From Oscillospiraceae bacterium (GTDB lineage: Bacteria > Bacillota > Clostridia > Oscillospirales > CAG-272): a stretch of DNA of 49,063 bases. The notes beneath the pieces were generated by a model that saw only the letters and a program-made list of their open reading frames with translations, did not search any database and was not told the origin of the DNA. Below, piece after piece: positions 16,081 through 23,718 of this stretch. Made by a program: the position numbers and the translations under genes. How positions within the stretch are numbered: the stretch's first letter is position 1; each line of letters opens with the position of its first letter. The DNA is taken from NCBI GenBank assembly GCA_015065295.1, contig SVQN01000012.1:1-49063 (forward strand), in the 5' to 3' direction.

Positions 16081-16821
16081 CTAAATGGATTTGAGATAAG
16101 CGACTTCCTCGTCGGTCAGGTGCCGCCATTTTCCGGACGGCAGATCGCCGAGACGGATATTGCCGATCGCAACGCGCGTCAGGCGCGCGAGTTTGTAGCC
16201 GTGATGGGCGCAGATATTGCGGATCTCGCGGTTCCGGCCTTCGTGAAGAACAAATTCGACGACGGTTGCGTCCGCAGCACCCGCTTTTTTGTAGCCGAGC
16301 CGCCGCACTTCAAACGGACGGAGCATATAGCCGTTCAGCTCAAAGGGAACGCCGAGTTCTTCGATGGCGCGGTCGTCGAGCCGTGTGGTCAGAATGCCGA
16401 CGTACGTCTTGGAAATATGGTGCGACGGGTGCGTGATTTTGTTGGTCAGCTCGCCGTCGTCGGTGCAGAGAAGCAGACCGTCCGAATACTGGTCGAGCCG
16501 TCCGACCGGATACAGACGGGTACCGGCATCCGCGATCAGGTAGGCGATGGTGCGCCGTCCCTTTTCGTCGGACAGGGTTGTCACATACCCCGCCGGTTTG
16601 TTGAGAAGAATGTAAGTATTGCGGCGTTCACCGCCGCTGGTTTTTGGCTTGATGATCCGACCGTTCCACGCAACTTCGTCGGCGGAAGGGTCAACCTTAT
16701 CCCCGAGAGACGCGGGAATCCCGTTCACCGTGACACGTCCGGCGGAAATTTCCGTTTCCGCTGCACGCCGGGAAAGAACGCCGCATTCGCTCAGGTATTT
16801 CTGAAGTCTGATGTTATCCAT
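16081..16821 (-). CDS. RsuA/RluB-family pseudouridine synthase
   Basis: Isomerises a specific uridine in rRNA to pseudouridine. The 246-residue product has an N-terminal S4 RNA-binding domain (RLQKYLSECGVLSRRAAE to VTVNGIPA) and an RsuA-type catalytic domain: ILLNKPAGYVTT, the motif GRLDQYSDGLLLCTDDGEL with the catalytic Asp near residue 108, and EGRNREIRNICAHHGY. The start at 16821 is chosen because the S4 domain begins there; extra upstream codons reach back into dacF. It lies 10 bp after the carboxypeptidase stop, as in many Firmicutes. RsuA (16S) and RluB (23S) targets cannot be told apart here. Confidence 0.9.
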   Translation of the reverse strand: MDNIRLQKYLSECGVLSRRAAETEISAGRVTVNGIPASLGDKVDPSADEVAWNGRIIKPKTSGGERRNTYILLNKPAGYVTTLSDEKGRRTIAYLIADAGTRLYPVGRLDQYSDGLLLCTDDGELTNKITHPSHHISKTYVGILTTRLDDRAIEELGVPFELNGYMLRPFEVRRLGYKKAGAADATVVEFVLHEGRNREIRNICAHHGYKLARLTRVAIGNIRLGDLPSGKWRHLTDEEVAYLKSI

Positions 16822-16831
16822 AAAAATACAG

Positions 16832-17959
16832 TTACTGGAATTTGTCCAACAATTTCTGTCCGAGAGAACGATGATCTTCCGGTTCGGCAACCGAATCCTG
16901 TGCGTACAGGGGAACCTCGCCGATCACCTGACCTTCCGCAGAAAAAACAACCCGTCCGAGAACTTCGCCGGCTGTCACAGGCGGCAGAAGCCAGTGCGGT
17001 GCTTCCACGGCGTAGGTGATTTCCGTCCCGTTTTTCATACAGAGGGAGAGAGAATCCGTGTTGCGGACGGTGATTGTCCCGTCGGCGGACGAAGAGCAGG
17101 GGATTTCAAACGAAAACTGTCCCGGTTCCGCCAGCACTTCCCGATGGAATGCGGAAAATCCGCGCTCATGCAGGGCGAGATGATCGTTCCAGTCGTCCGG
17201 CGCGTTCAGCGTCACCGCGACCACACAAACGCCGTCCTGTTCGGCAGCGGAGACCAGACAGCGTCCGCTGCGCTTCGTAAAGCCGGTTTTGACGCCGATC
17301 ACATCCTCCGACATCCGCAGCAGCTTGTTGTGATTGAGCAGCACGCGCACGCCTTCATCCCCGCGAAGAGGAATCTGATGTTTGTAGGTTGAAACGATCT
17401 GCCGGAATTTCGGATTCTGCAGGGCATACGCGGTGAGTTTCGCAAGGTCGGCTGCCGTCGTGTAGTGCGCTTCGTCGTCCAGACCATGCGGATTGGTGAA
17501 GTGCGAATCGCTCAGTCCGAGACGCTCCGCCGTCTGATTCATCAGTTCCGCAAACGGTTCGATTCCTCCGGCAATTTCGTATGCAATCGCGGCGGCGGCA
17601 TCATTGGCACTTTCCAGCATCAGGGCATACAGCAGGTCTTCGAGCGTCAGCTCCTCCCCTGCGGTGAGATAAATGCTGGAACCCTCCACGCCGCACGCTT
17701 TTTCCGCAATCTGTACCGGTTTTGCGAGATCACCATGTTCCAGTGCGACAACGGCGGTCATGATTTTGGTCGTGCTTGCCATCGGACAGCGTTCGTTCGC
17801 GTTTTTTGCATAAAGAATTTCGCCGGTCGACGTTTCCGTCAGAATCGCGGCGTAGGCGGAAAGTCCGGTTTCCGCAGATTGAGCCGCAGCGGTAACGGAC
17901 GGACTGCACAGAGGCAGACAGGCCAGCAGGGCTGCGGCAAGGGAAAAGATTTTTTTCAT
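16832..17959 (-). CDS. D-alanyl-D-alanine carboxypeptidase (peptidase S11)
   Basis: Exported penicillin-binding protein that trims the terminal D-Ala of peptidoglycan stem peptides. The 375-residue product has a signal peptide (MKKIFSLAAALLACLPLC, cut near AAAQ), then the S11 motifs Ser62-x-x-Lys65 (MASTTKIMT), SAN (LESANDAAAAIAYE) and KTG (GVKTGFTKRSGRC). The last 100 residues form the PBP5-like C-terminal beta domain. A C-terminal amphipathic anchor is not obvious. Position next to gerW and an S4 pseudouridine synthase matches the DacF/DacB-type genes of spore formers. AAATGGAGC lies just before the ATG. Confidence 0.92.
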   Translation of the reverse strand: MKKIFSLAAALLACLPLCSPSVTAAAQSAETGLSAYAAILTETSTGEILYAKNANERCPMASTTKIMTAVVALEHGDLAKPVQIAEKACGVEGSSIYLTAGEELTLEDLLYALMLESANDAAAAIAYEIAGGIEPFAELMNQTAERLGLSDSHFTNPHGLDDEAHYTTAADLAKLTAYALQNPKFRQIVSTYKHQIPLRGDEGVRVLLNHNKLLRMSEDVIGVKTGFTKRSGRCLVSAAEQDGVCVVAVTLNAPDDWNDHLALHERGFSAFHREVLAEPGQFSFEIPCSSSADGTITVRNTDSLSLCMKNGTEITYAVEAPHWLLPPVTAGEVLGRVVFSAEGQVIGEVPLYAQDSVAEPEDHRSLGQKLLDKFQ

Positions 17960-18034
17960 AACAGCTCCATTTCCATCAACATAAAATCCATTACGGAAAC
18001 AGTATGTGCAGACGGAGCCGTTTTATCCGGACAA

Positions 18035-18490
18035 TTAAATGTTATTTTCTTCGTTTTTCTTGGAAAGAACGCCCTTGATGCGGTCGATCAGATCGGGAGA
18101 ACGTTCCAGGAAGCCGACCACCTGCGAAACTGCGTCGGTCGGAGCGGCCGGTGCGGGAGCTGCCGCGGGAGCGTTGATGTTGAGGATGTTGACGTTTCCA
18201 TCCGCGGTAACAACCAGGAATGCGACCGGAGTTACGGTGATTCCGGTACCGCCGCCGCCGCCGAAGTTGTTGTAGACGGGCTTGCCGTTCGAGACGGGCG
18301 CGTCCTTCTTGAGGTAATCGACGCCGCCGGATGCATAGCCGACCGAAATCTTGGAGATCGGGATGATGCAGGTCCCGCTTGCGGTTTCGATGGGATCGCC
18401 GATGATGGTATTGGCGTCGAGCATGGAGCGAATGGATTCGAGGGAAGTTTTGGTAATGTCCCCGAGCTTGTTGGTGTTGTTCTCAGCCAT
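18035..18490 (-). CDS. gerW: GerW/YtfJ family spore protein
   Basis: A 151-residue protein of the YtfJ family, which in Bacillus is a forespore protein needed for germination with some germinants. Family marks are KTSLESIRSMLDANTIIGDP, GTCIIPISKISVGYASGG, the Gly-rich FGGGGGTGITVTPVAFLVV (residues about 74-93) and a conserved hydrophobic C-terminal helix (VVGFLERSPDLIDRIKGVL). An Ala/Pro-rich linker (APAAAPAPAAP) separates them. It follows the DUF2953 gene, as ytfI-ytfJ do in Bacillus, but a long hairpin repeat lies between them here. Confidence 0.9.
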   Translation of the reverse strand: MAENNTNKLGDITKTSLESIRSMLDANTIIGDPIETASGTCIIPISKISVGYASGGVDYLKKDAPVSNGKPVYNNFGGGGGTGITVTPVAFLVVTADGNVNILNINAPAAAPAPAAPTDAVSQVVGFLERSPDLIDRIKGVLSKKNEENNI

Positions 18491-18562
18491 AATATCCTCC
18501 GATATCTGTGATAAGAATGTATGTCAGTAATATTGTTTGCAATGGTGAGAGAAGGGGATACG

Positions 18563-18722
18563 CTTGGGGAAACTTTTTGAAAAAAGTTTCCCCAAACCCC
18601 TTCAAAAACTTTTCATTGGAAAAAGGATGGGTGGAGTTTGTGCAATTCCGGTGCATCAAGGTTGGTTGGTACAAACTATAAGAAAATCGTACGCGACCTC
18701 GTTACCTCGGCACAGTGGGATG
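18563..18722 (+). repeat. Hairpin repeat copy 2, long form with extended 3' module
   Basis: Hairpin TTGGGGAAACTTTTT / AAAAAGTTTCCCCAA (18564-18595), the ACCCCTTCAAAAACTTTT arm, and the same 3' module as copy 1, including CAATTCCGGTGCATCAA and a 32-base identical end at 18691-18722. It lies between two minus-strand genes, downstream of DUF2953 and upstream of gerW. Confidence 0.85.
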
Positions 18723-18748
18723 TTTTATTCCTTGTTATGATTCTATAA

Positions 18749-19468
18749 TCAATGTTTGATTTTCCGCTTGATGTACCACACCAGCGTGTGGAAACCGACG
18801 CGGACGATGGAAAACAGCCGCAGACGAATGCGGATATCCATCCGGTAGACGGTCTTCGCGGCGAGAAAATCCGCACGAACCGCCACGGCATCGGGTTTCA
18901 GCGGTTTCATTGCCGTACCGTTGTCCAGAATTTCCAGCAGGTAACTGGTGAGCTGGGCGATGATGCCGTATTTTTTTGCACAGTCGGCGGCATCTTTTCC
19001 TGCAACGGTGATGTCCAGCATCCGGATTTCCGTATGGATGTAGGAGGTGAAGCGCGGAAATTCTTCCAGAACGAATTCGATGATCTCGAGGATCGCTTCC
19101 AGCGTGAATTTTTTGACTTCTTCACCGGCTTCTTCGGCGGCGGCTTCTTCCTTCGCCGTTTGTTCCGCCTGTTTGGCGAGGGCTTTCGCCTGCTTTTTCT
19201 GCTCCGCTTTTTCCTTCTTTTTCATCGCCCGCAATCGTTCTTTCTTCAATCGCTTCTGATGTTTTTCATAGGTGAAGTCGGCGGGATCGACCGGCTTTTT
19301 CGGTTTTGCGGGGGCAAGGGTCAGGACAACCGGTCCGAGACCTGCGCGGAGTCCGAATTCATCGGTCATGCGGAGGTAGATTTTCAGCCGCATGGAGAGA
19401 ATCACTCCGAGAAGCGCGAGAATCCCGAGCAGAATATAAAGCAAAATGCGCAGAATCAGAATAATCAG
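18749..19468 (-). CDS. DUF2953 (YtfI-like) membrane protein, probable non-ATG start
   Basis: One N-terminal membrane helix (ILLYILLGILALLGVILSM), a charged Lys/Ala/Glu-rich coiled-coil-like insert (about residues 65-120), then a soluble domain ending FSIVRVGFHTLVWYIKRKI. Its place immediately upstream of gerW and downstream of scpB matches YtfI, hence the DUF2953 assignment. No ATG is available. The only good ribosome site (GAAAGGAG, 19478-19485) points 9 bases ahead to CTG 19468, giving about 239 residues and a longer membrane helix. An in-frame TTG at 19444 (231 residues) has no site. The function is unknown; a role in spore envelope or germination is inferred from its neighbour. Confidence 0.75.
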   Translation of the reverse strand: MIILILRILLYILLGILALLGVILSMRLKIYLRMTDEFGLRAGLGPVVLTLAPAKPKKPVDPADFTYEKHQKRLKKERLRAMKKKEKAEQKKQAKALAKQAEQTAKEEAAAEEAGEEVKKFTLEAILEIIEFVLEEFPRFTSYIHTEIRMLDITVAGKDAADCAKKYGIIAQLTSYLLEILDNGTAMKPLKPDAVAVRADFLAAKTVYRMDIRIRLRLFSIVRVGFHTLVWYIKRKIKH

Positions 19469-19517
19469 AGACGATCTCTCCTTTCGTGCGGCCTTTACTG
19501 GTTACTTGAGGTTTAGA

Positions 19518-19600
19518 AAACGCTGAATAATTCGCTGTTTTTGCCATAAAAGCTTTGATTTAAGGAATTTTATGGCAAAAACAACCTTAAATCAGCGTTT
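19518..19600. repeat. 83-bp element of overlapping inverted repeats between scpB and DUF2953
   Basis: Three perfect inverted repeats interlock: AAACGCTGA / TCAGCGTTT (19518-19526, 19592-19600), a 14-bp TTTTTGCCATAAAA / TTTTATGGCAAAAA (19538-19551, 19568-19581) and a 10-bp TGATTTAAGG / CCTTAAATCA (19556-19565, 19585-19594). The 14-bp and 10-bp stems cross each other, so they cannot both form fully. Confidence 0.8.
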
Positions 19601-20162
19601 ACTTGACAGTCGGCAGTTCCTCGAGGGAGGAAATGCCGAACACACGGAGAAAGTCTTCCGTGGTGCGATATAACGTGGGACGACCGGGGGTATCGAGCCG
19701 TCCGCACGGTTCGATCATGCTCTTTTCGACGAGAGCATTCACGGCATAACCGGAATCCACGCCGCGGACGGTGTCCACAAAGGCGCGGGTGGTCGGCTGG
19801 TTATAGGCGATGATCGCCAGAACCTCCAGCAGAGACTGGGAGAGATTCCCGTTCCGCCGGATGCCGAGCGCGAGTTTGATTTCTTCGCCGTACTGCTCCT
19901 TGGTGCAGAGCTGGCAGGAATCCGGAAAACGCACGAGCAGGATCCCGCGCGGAAACATCGTATCGTTGTTGTAAACAACGGAAAACTTTTCCACAAGATC
20001 CCGGCAGTATTCCGGGGAAGTGCCGAGTGCGGCGGCGAGGTTTTCATACGTCAGCGGATGACCGGCGGCGAACAGACACGCTTCGATGACGGCGAACCGT
20101 TCTTCCATCGAAGTGTATTGTTCCTCCACGCGGAGCTGCTGACTGAGGTTTTGCTGAGCCAT
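19599..20162 (-). CDS. scpB: Segregation and condensation protein B
   Basis: Winged-helix partner of the SMC-ScpA condensin complex, acting in chromosome compaction and segregation. The 187-residue product has RFAVIEACLFAAGHPLTYENLAAALG, the second-half winged helix SQSLLEVLAIIAYNQPTTRAFVDTVRGVDSG and the classic GRLDTPGRPTLYRTTEDFLR followed by GISSLEELP. The ATG at 20162 lies 7 bases after the scpA stop, without a clear ribosome site, so coupling is likely; an upstream in-frame ATG at 20210 would overlap scpA. The stop codon is covered by the 83-bp inverted-repeat element. Confidence 0.94.
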   Translation of the reverse strand: MAQQNLSQQLRVEEQYTSMEERFAVIEACLFAAGHPLTYENLAAALGTSPEYCRDLVEKFSVVYNNDTMFPRGILLVRFPDSCQLCTKEQYGEEIKLALGIRRNGNLSQSLLEVLAIIAYNQPTTRAFVDTVRGVDSGYAVNALVEKSMIEPCGRLDTPGRPTLYRTTEDFLRVFGISSLEELPTVK

Positions 20163-20169
20163 GAGGGGG

Positions 20170-20985
20170 TTACTCCCATTCCAGCGAGGAGACGCGCAGG
20201 TCGTCCTCACTTGCGATGAGTGTGATTTTGACGTGTGAAGCCATGTCCGTGACGCCGTCGGATTCCGGAAGTTCGTCAGAACCTTCCGTCAGACCGGTTT
20301 CCGGAACATCCAGCGCAATGATATGCGATTTCAGCAGTTCCAGAATTCCGATGAATTTTGCGATCAGCGTCGATTTGGAATCGGCGGTGGTGAAATACCG
20401 GTCGAGGAACAGCGCATCCGGCTTCCGCAGACGGTCGATCAGTCCGCCGATCACGGCCTGAACCGGAATCTGCGGTGCATGGACGATGGTGTCGAATTCT
20501 TCTTTGGGCGTACCTGACTTTGCACCGTTCGCATCGGCATTGTTCAGAACCCGCAGGAGCGCGGCGCGCAGAAGTTCCACATGATGCGGTGCAACGTACG
20601 TCCGGTCGGGTGAAAGATCGTCCGGTTCCTTGACCATGCGGGAGCCGAATTCCGCGAACCGGTCGGACAGTTCGGAAGCCGCGAGCTTCGCTTTCTGATA
20701 TTCCAGAAGTGCGTTGACAAGCGGAGTACGCGGGTCTTCGGCGGTTTCCGGCGAACGCGGCAGAAGCATCCGGCTTTTGATGAGCATGAGTTCGCTTGCC
20801 ATGGAGAGAAATTCACACGCCAGCTCGATGTTCTGCTGCGAGGCTTCGTTGATATACGCCAGATATTGTTCGCACAGCAGGTCGATCGGGATATCCTCGA
20901 TCTTCATTTTGTGCTTGATTACGAGGGACAGAAGCAGTTCGAGAGGACCTTCGAACTCTTCCAGTTTGTACTGAATGGGTTCCAT
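20170..20985 (-). CDS. scpA: Segregation and condensation protein A
   Basis: Kleisin subunit bridging the SMC dimer heads. The 271-residue product begins YKLEEFEGPLELLLSLV, the hallmark N-terminal kleisin helix, followed by KMKIEDIPIDLLCEQYLAYI and EFLSMASELMLIKSRMLLP. The C-terminal winged helix includes TLIAKFIGILELLKSH. AAAGGA lies 9 bases before the ATG. It is cotranscribed with scpB (7-bp gap) and follows an M50 protease gene after about 16 bp, an arrangement found in many Firmicutes. Confidence 0.94.
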   Translation of the reverse strand: MEPIQYKLEEFEGPLELLLSLVIKHKMKIEDIPIDLLCEQYLAYINEASQQNIELACEFLSMASELMLIKSRMLLPRSPETAEDPRTPLVNALLEYQKAKLAASELSDRFAEFGSRMVKEPDDLSPDRTYVAPHHVELLRAALLRVLNNADANGAKSGTPKEEFDTIVHAPQIPVQAVIGGLIDRLRKPDALFLDRYFTTADSKSTLIAKFIGILELLKSHIIALDVPETGLTEGSDELPESDGVTDMASHVKITLIASEDDLRVSSLEWE

Positions 20986-21001
20986 GCGGTTGATCCTTTA
21001 A

Positions 21002-21673
21002 TTAAAGGAAGGGAAGGAAGCCGACCAGCGCGGTCATTCCGTTTGAAATGGAGCTGACGAGGAAGGACAGCGGGCGGTCAAGGAATCCGAGCCAGAGCAG
21101 CAGGAGCAGTCCGAGCTGGATATACCGTTCGTACTGCATGATTCCGAAGTAATATTTCGCCGGAAGGAAGGTCAGGAAAATCCGCGAACCGTCAAGCGGC
21201 GGCATCGGGATCAGGTTGAACAGGCCGAGCGAAAGATTGAGGATGTGGAAATACGAGAACAGCGTCAGCGTGGCGTACTGCATATTGTAGGCGAACTGCG
21301 ATTCGGCGGGATGGCGGATGAAGATTGCCAGCAGAATCTGCTGGACCAGCACACCGAGGAATGCCATGATGAAGTTGGACACAGGACCGGCGGCGGCTGT
21401 CAGCGCGGTATCGCGGCGGGGCTTTTTGAAGTACCGGGTGTTGATCGGCACCGGACGCGCCCAACCGAAATGGAACAGGATCATGCAGAGCGTTCCGACC
21501 GGGTCGAGGTGCTTCATCGGATTGAGCGTCAGCCGTCCCATATTATGTGCGGTCGGATCGCCGAGACGGTACGCCATATAGCCATGAGAGACTTCATGTA
21601 CCGTCAGCGCGAACAGGACGCAGGGGACGACGAACAGCAGTTCGATAATTTTGTCTGTAAGAGAACCAAGCAA
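21002..21673 (-). CDS. Site-2-type (M50B) membrane metalloprotease
   Basis: A 223-residue integral membrane protease of the Rip1/YwhC-like group. The zinc motif HEVSHG lies in the first membrane segment (FVVPCVLFALTVHEVSHGYM), and the third ligand motif IPMPPLDGSRI lies near residue 157. At least four hydrophobic segments are visible. LGDPTAHNMGRLTLNP between them is typical of the family. It starts with TTG, with CAGGAG 7 bases upstream. Substrates cannot be read. It sits between lysA and scpA. Confidence 0.9.
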   Translation of the reverse strand: MLGSLTDKIIELLFVVPCVLFALTVHEVSHGYMAYRLGDPTAHNMGRLTLNPMKHLDPVGTLCMILFHFGWARPVPINTRYFKKPRRDTALTAAAGPVSNFIMAFLGVLVQQILLAIFIRHPAESQFAYNMQYATLTLFSYFHILNLSLGLFNLIPMPPLDGSRIFLTFLPAKYYFGIMQYERYIQLGLLLLLWLGFLDRPLSFLVSSISNGMTALVGFLPFL

Positions 21674-21708
21674 GATAAATCTCCTGTAATATTCGTTGGA
21701 AAGTCGGC

Positions 21709-23007
21709 TTACAGGTCAAGTGCGAGGAGGTCGTCGTAAGTTTCGCGGCGAACGGCCAGTTTTGTCTTGCCGCCGGCGATTTCCACGATCGGCGGACGGG
21801 GCAGACGGTTGTAGTTCGACGCCATCGAATGGTTATATGCGCCGGTAACGAGAACGGCAATGAGGTCGCCGCGTTCCGGCTTTGCGAGTTTGATGCCTTC
21901 CGCGAGGAGGTCACCGCTTTCGCAGCAGCGTCCGGCAACGGTGCATTCAAAATCGGCGGGTTCATTCATTTTTACCGCATTCAGGATGGTGTATGCGGAC
22001 TGATACAGCGCATAGCGCGGATTGTCGGGCATACCGCCGTCCACGGAAACGTAATTCCGGAAGCCGGTGACGGTCTTGACGGAGCCGCAGGTGTACAGGG
22101 TCGAACCGGCTGCCGCAACGATGGAACGACCGGGTTCCATGAGAAGCGTGGGCTTGGCGATGTTGTATTCCGCGCACATCTTGTCAATTTCCGCACCGAG
22201 CGCACGGACATTTTCGGTGTAGTCGATCTGCGGATCGTTTTCGGTGTATCGTACGCCGAAGCCGCCGCCGATGTTGAGGATTTCCGCCGTATAGCCGTAT
22301 TCGCCGCGAATCTTTGCGATGAACGCAAGCATGATATCCGCCGCTTCGGTGAACGGTTCGATGTCAAAAATCTGGGAACCGACATGGCAGTGGAAGCCGT
22401 CGAGCCTGATGTTTTTGCAGTCGAGCGCGGCCTTCACGAAGTCGAACGCCTGTCCGGTGAGGATCGCCATACCGAACTTGGAGTCCACGTTGCCGGTGAT
22501 GATTTTCTGATGGGTGTGCGGGTCGATGCCGGGGGTGATCCGGAGCAGAACCGGCTGAACGGTGCCCTTTTCTCCGGCAATGCGGTCGAGCGCATTCAGT
22601 TCGTCCATACCGTCAACAACGATGTGTCCGACGCCGAGGTCAATGGCATACGCAAGGTCAGCATCTGTCTTGTTGTTGCCGTGGAAGAACACGTTCGCCA
22701 TCGGGAAACCGGCAGCATGAACGGTGTGCAGTTCACCGGGGGACACGCAGTCCGCCATCAGACCTTCTTCCGCGATGATTCTGTAGATGCCGCGGTAGCA
22801 GAGTGCCTTGCCAGCGTAAACGGGGCAGGATTTTTCGCCGAAATATTCCGCGAACGCCTTCTTGTAGGTGCGGCACATGGTACGAACCGCGTCGGTATCG
22901 AGAAAATACGCCGGAGTGCCGAATTCGGCAGCGAGGTCAGCCGCGTCGATCCCGCCGATGGTGAGATGACCGGCTTCATTTACGTCATAAGAGCTGTGTA
23001 AAATCAT
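21709..23007 (-). CDS. lysA: Diaminopimelate decarboxylase
   Basis: PLP enzyme of the alanine-racemase-like fold that decarboxylates meso-diaminopimelate to L-lysine. The 432-residue product has the PLP lysine in YAGKALCYRG near residue 67, GFHCHVGSQIFDIEPF, NIGGGFGVRYTEND, EPGRSIVAAAGSTLY and the C-terminal GRCCESGDLLA. Normal family length is 410-440. TATGGAG is a few bases before the ATG. It lies between engB and the M50 protease on the minus strand. Confidence 0.95.
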   Translation of the reverse strand: MILHSSYDVNEAGHLTIGGIDAADLAAEFGTPAYFLDTDAVRTMCRTYKKAFAEYFGEKSCPVYAGKALCYRGIYRIIAEEGLMADCVSPGELHTVHAAGFPMANVFFHGNNKTDADLAYAIDLGVGHIVVDGMDELNALDRIAGEKGTVQPVLLRITPGIDPHTHQKIITGNVDSKFGMAILTGQAFDFVKAALDCKNIRLDGFHCHVGSQIFDIEPFTEAADIMLAFIAKIRGEYGYTAEILNIGGGFGVRYTENDPQIDYTENVRALGAEIDKMCAEYNIAKPTLLMEPGRSIVAAAGSTLYTCGSVKTVTGFRNYVSVDGGMPDNPRYALYQSAYTILNAVKMNEPADFECTVAGRCCESGDLLAEGIKLAKPERGDLIAVLVTGAYNHSMASNYNRLPRPPIVEIAGGKTKLAVRRETYDDLLALDL

Positions 23008-23031
23008 AAAAACTCCATAGAGAGGGAAAAA

Positions 23032-23631
23032 TCAGAGATTGCAGTGGGAATAAATCTGCCGCCAGAGATCCTCGCGTCCGGCGTTGGTCTTTGCGGAGTA
23101 GAGGATCAGCGGAAGATCAGCGGTCAGCTCGTCATCCGCGATGATTTCGAGGAATTTATTCCGTTCGGTCGCGTTGAGCTTGTCCGTCTTGGTTGCCACA
23201 AGGATGTGCGGCAGACCGGCTTCACGCATATAGTAGAGCATATTATAGTCGTCTTCCGTGGGACCGGTGCGGCTGTCCACAAGCTGACAGATCAGCTTCA
23301 CGGAGTCGATGTTTTTGTTGTTCGTGAAGTAACCGTCGGTCAGCGCGGACCATTTCTGCTTGTCCTCAAAGGTACGCTTCGCATAGCCGTAGCCGGGGAG
23401 GTCAACGAGGTACATCTTGCGGTCGATGTCGTAGAAATTGAGGGTGATGGTCTTCCCGGGTTCTCCGCTGACGCGGGCGAGACTTTTCCGTCCGAGCAGG
23501 GAATTGATGAGCGAGCTTTTTCCAACATTGGAACGTCCGGAGAAAGCGGTCTGGGGAAGGCGGTCAGCGGGGAACTGTTTGGGCAGACCCGCCGACACTT
23601 TCAGGGAGACATTATTCAAATTCGGCTTCAT
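23032..23631 (-). CDS. engB: Ribosome biogenesis GTPase EngB (YsxC/YihA)
   Basis: Small GTPase needed for late assembly of the 50S subunit. The 199-residue product has all five G motifs: G1 GRSNVGKSS, G2 region PGKTITLNFY, G3 DLPGYGYAKR, G4 TKTDKL and G5 SAKT. The start at 23631 gives the usual length; upstream in-frame codons come from a hairpin repeat and are not likely translated. No clear ribosome site precedes this ATG. lon lies upstream and lysA downstream; lon-engB is a common gene pair in Firmicutes. Confidence 0.94.
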   Translation of the reverse strand: MKPNLNNVSLKVSAGLPKQFPADRLPQTAFSGRSNVGKSSLINSLLGRKSLARVSGEPGKTITLNFYDIDRKMYLVDLPGYGYAKRTFEDKQKWSALTDGYFTNNKNIDSVKLICQLVDSRTGPTEDDYNMLYYMREAGLPHILVATKTDKLNATERNKFLEIIADDELTADLPLILYSAKTNAGREDLWRQIYSHCNL

Positions 23632-23648
23632 GGTAGTTTTAAGTTTTC

Positions 23649-23706
23649 GCGGGAAAACCTTTTTAAGGAAAAGGTTTTCCCGCACCCTTTCCAAAACCTT
23701 TTTAAA
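23649..23706 (+). repeat. Hairpin repeat copy 3 between lon and engB
   Basis: GCGGGAAAACCTTTTT / AAAAGGTTTTCCCGC stem (23649-23683) and the arm ACCCTTTCCAAAACCTTTTT. Relative to copy 1 the stem has the paired change A-C to C-C / G-G, and the arm changes with it. Confidence 0.85.
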
Positions 23707-23718
23707 AAGGAGATATTT

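Noticed and set aside
23632-23694. Extended N-terminus for EngB starting at 23694
   Set aside because: The added 21 residues are encoded by a hairpin repeat and are absent from the family.
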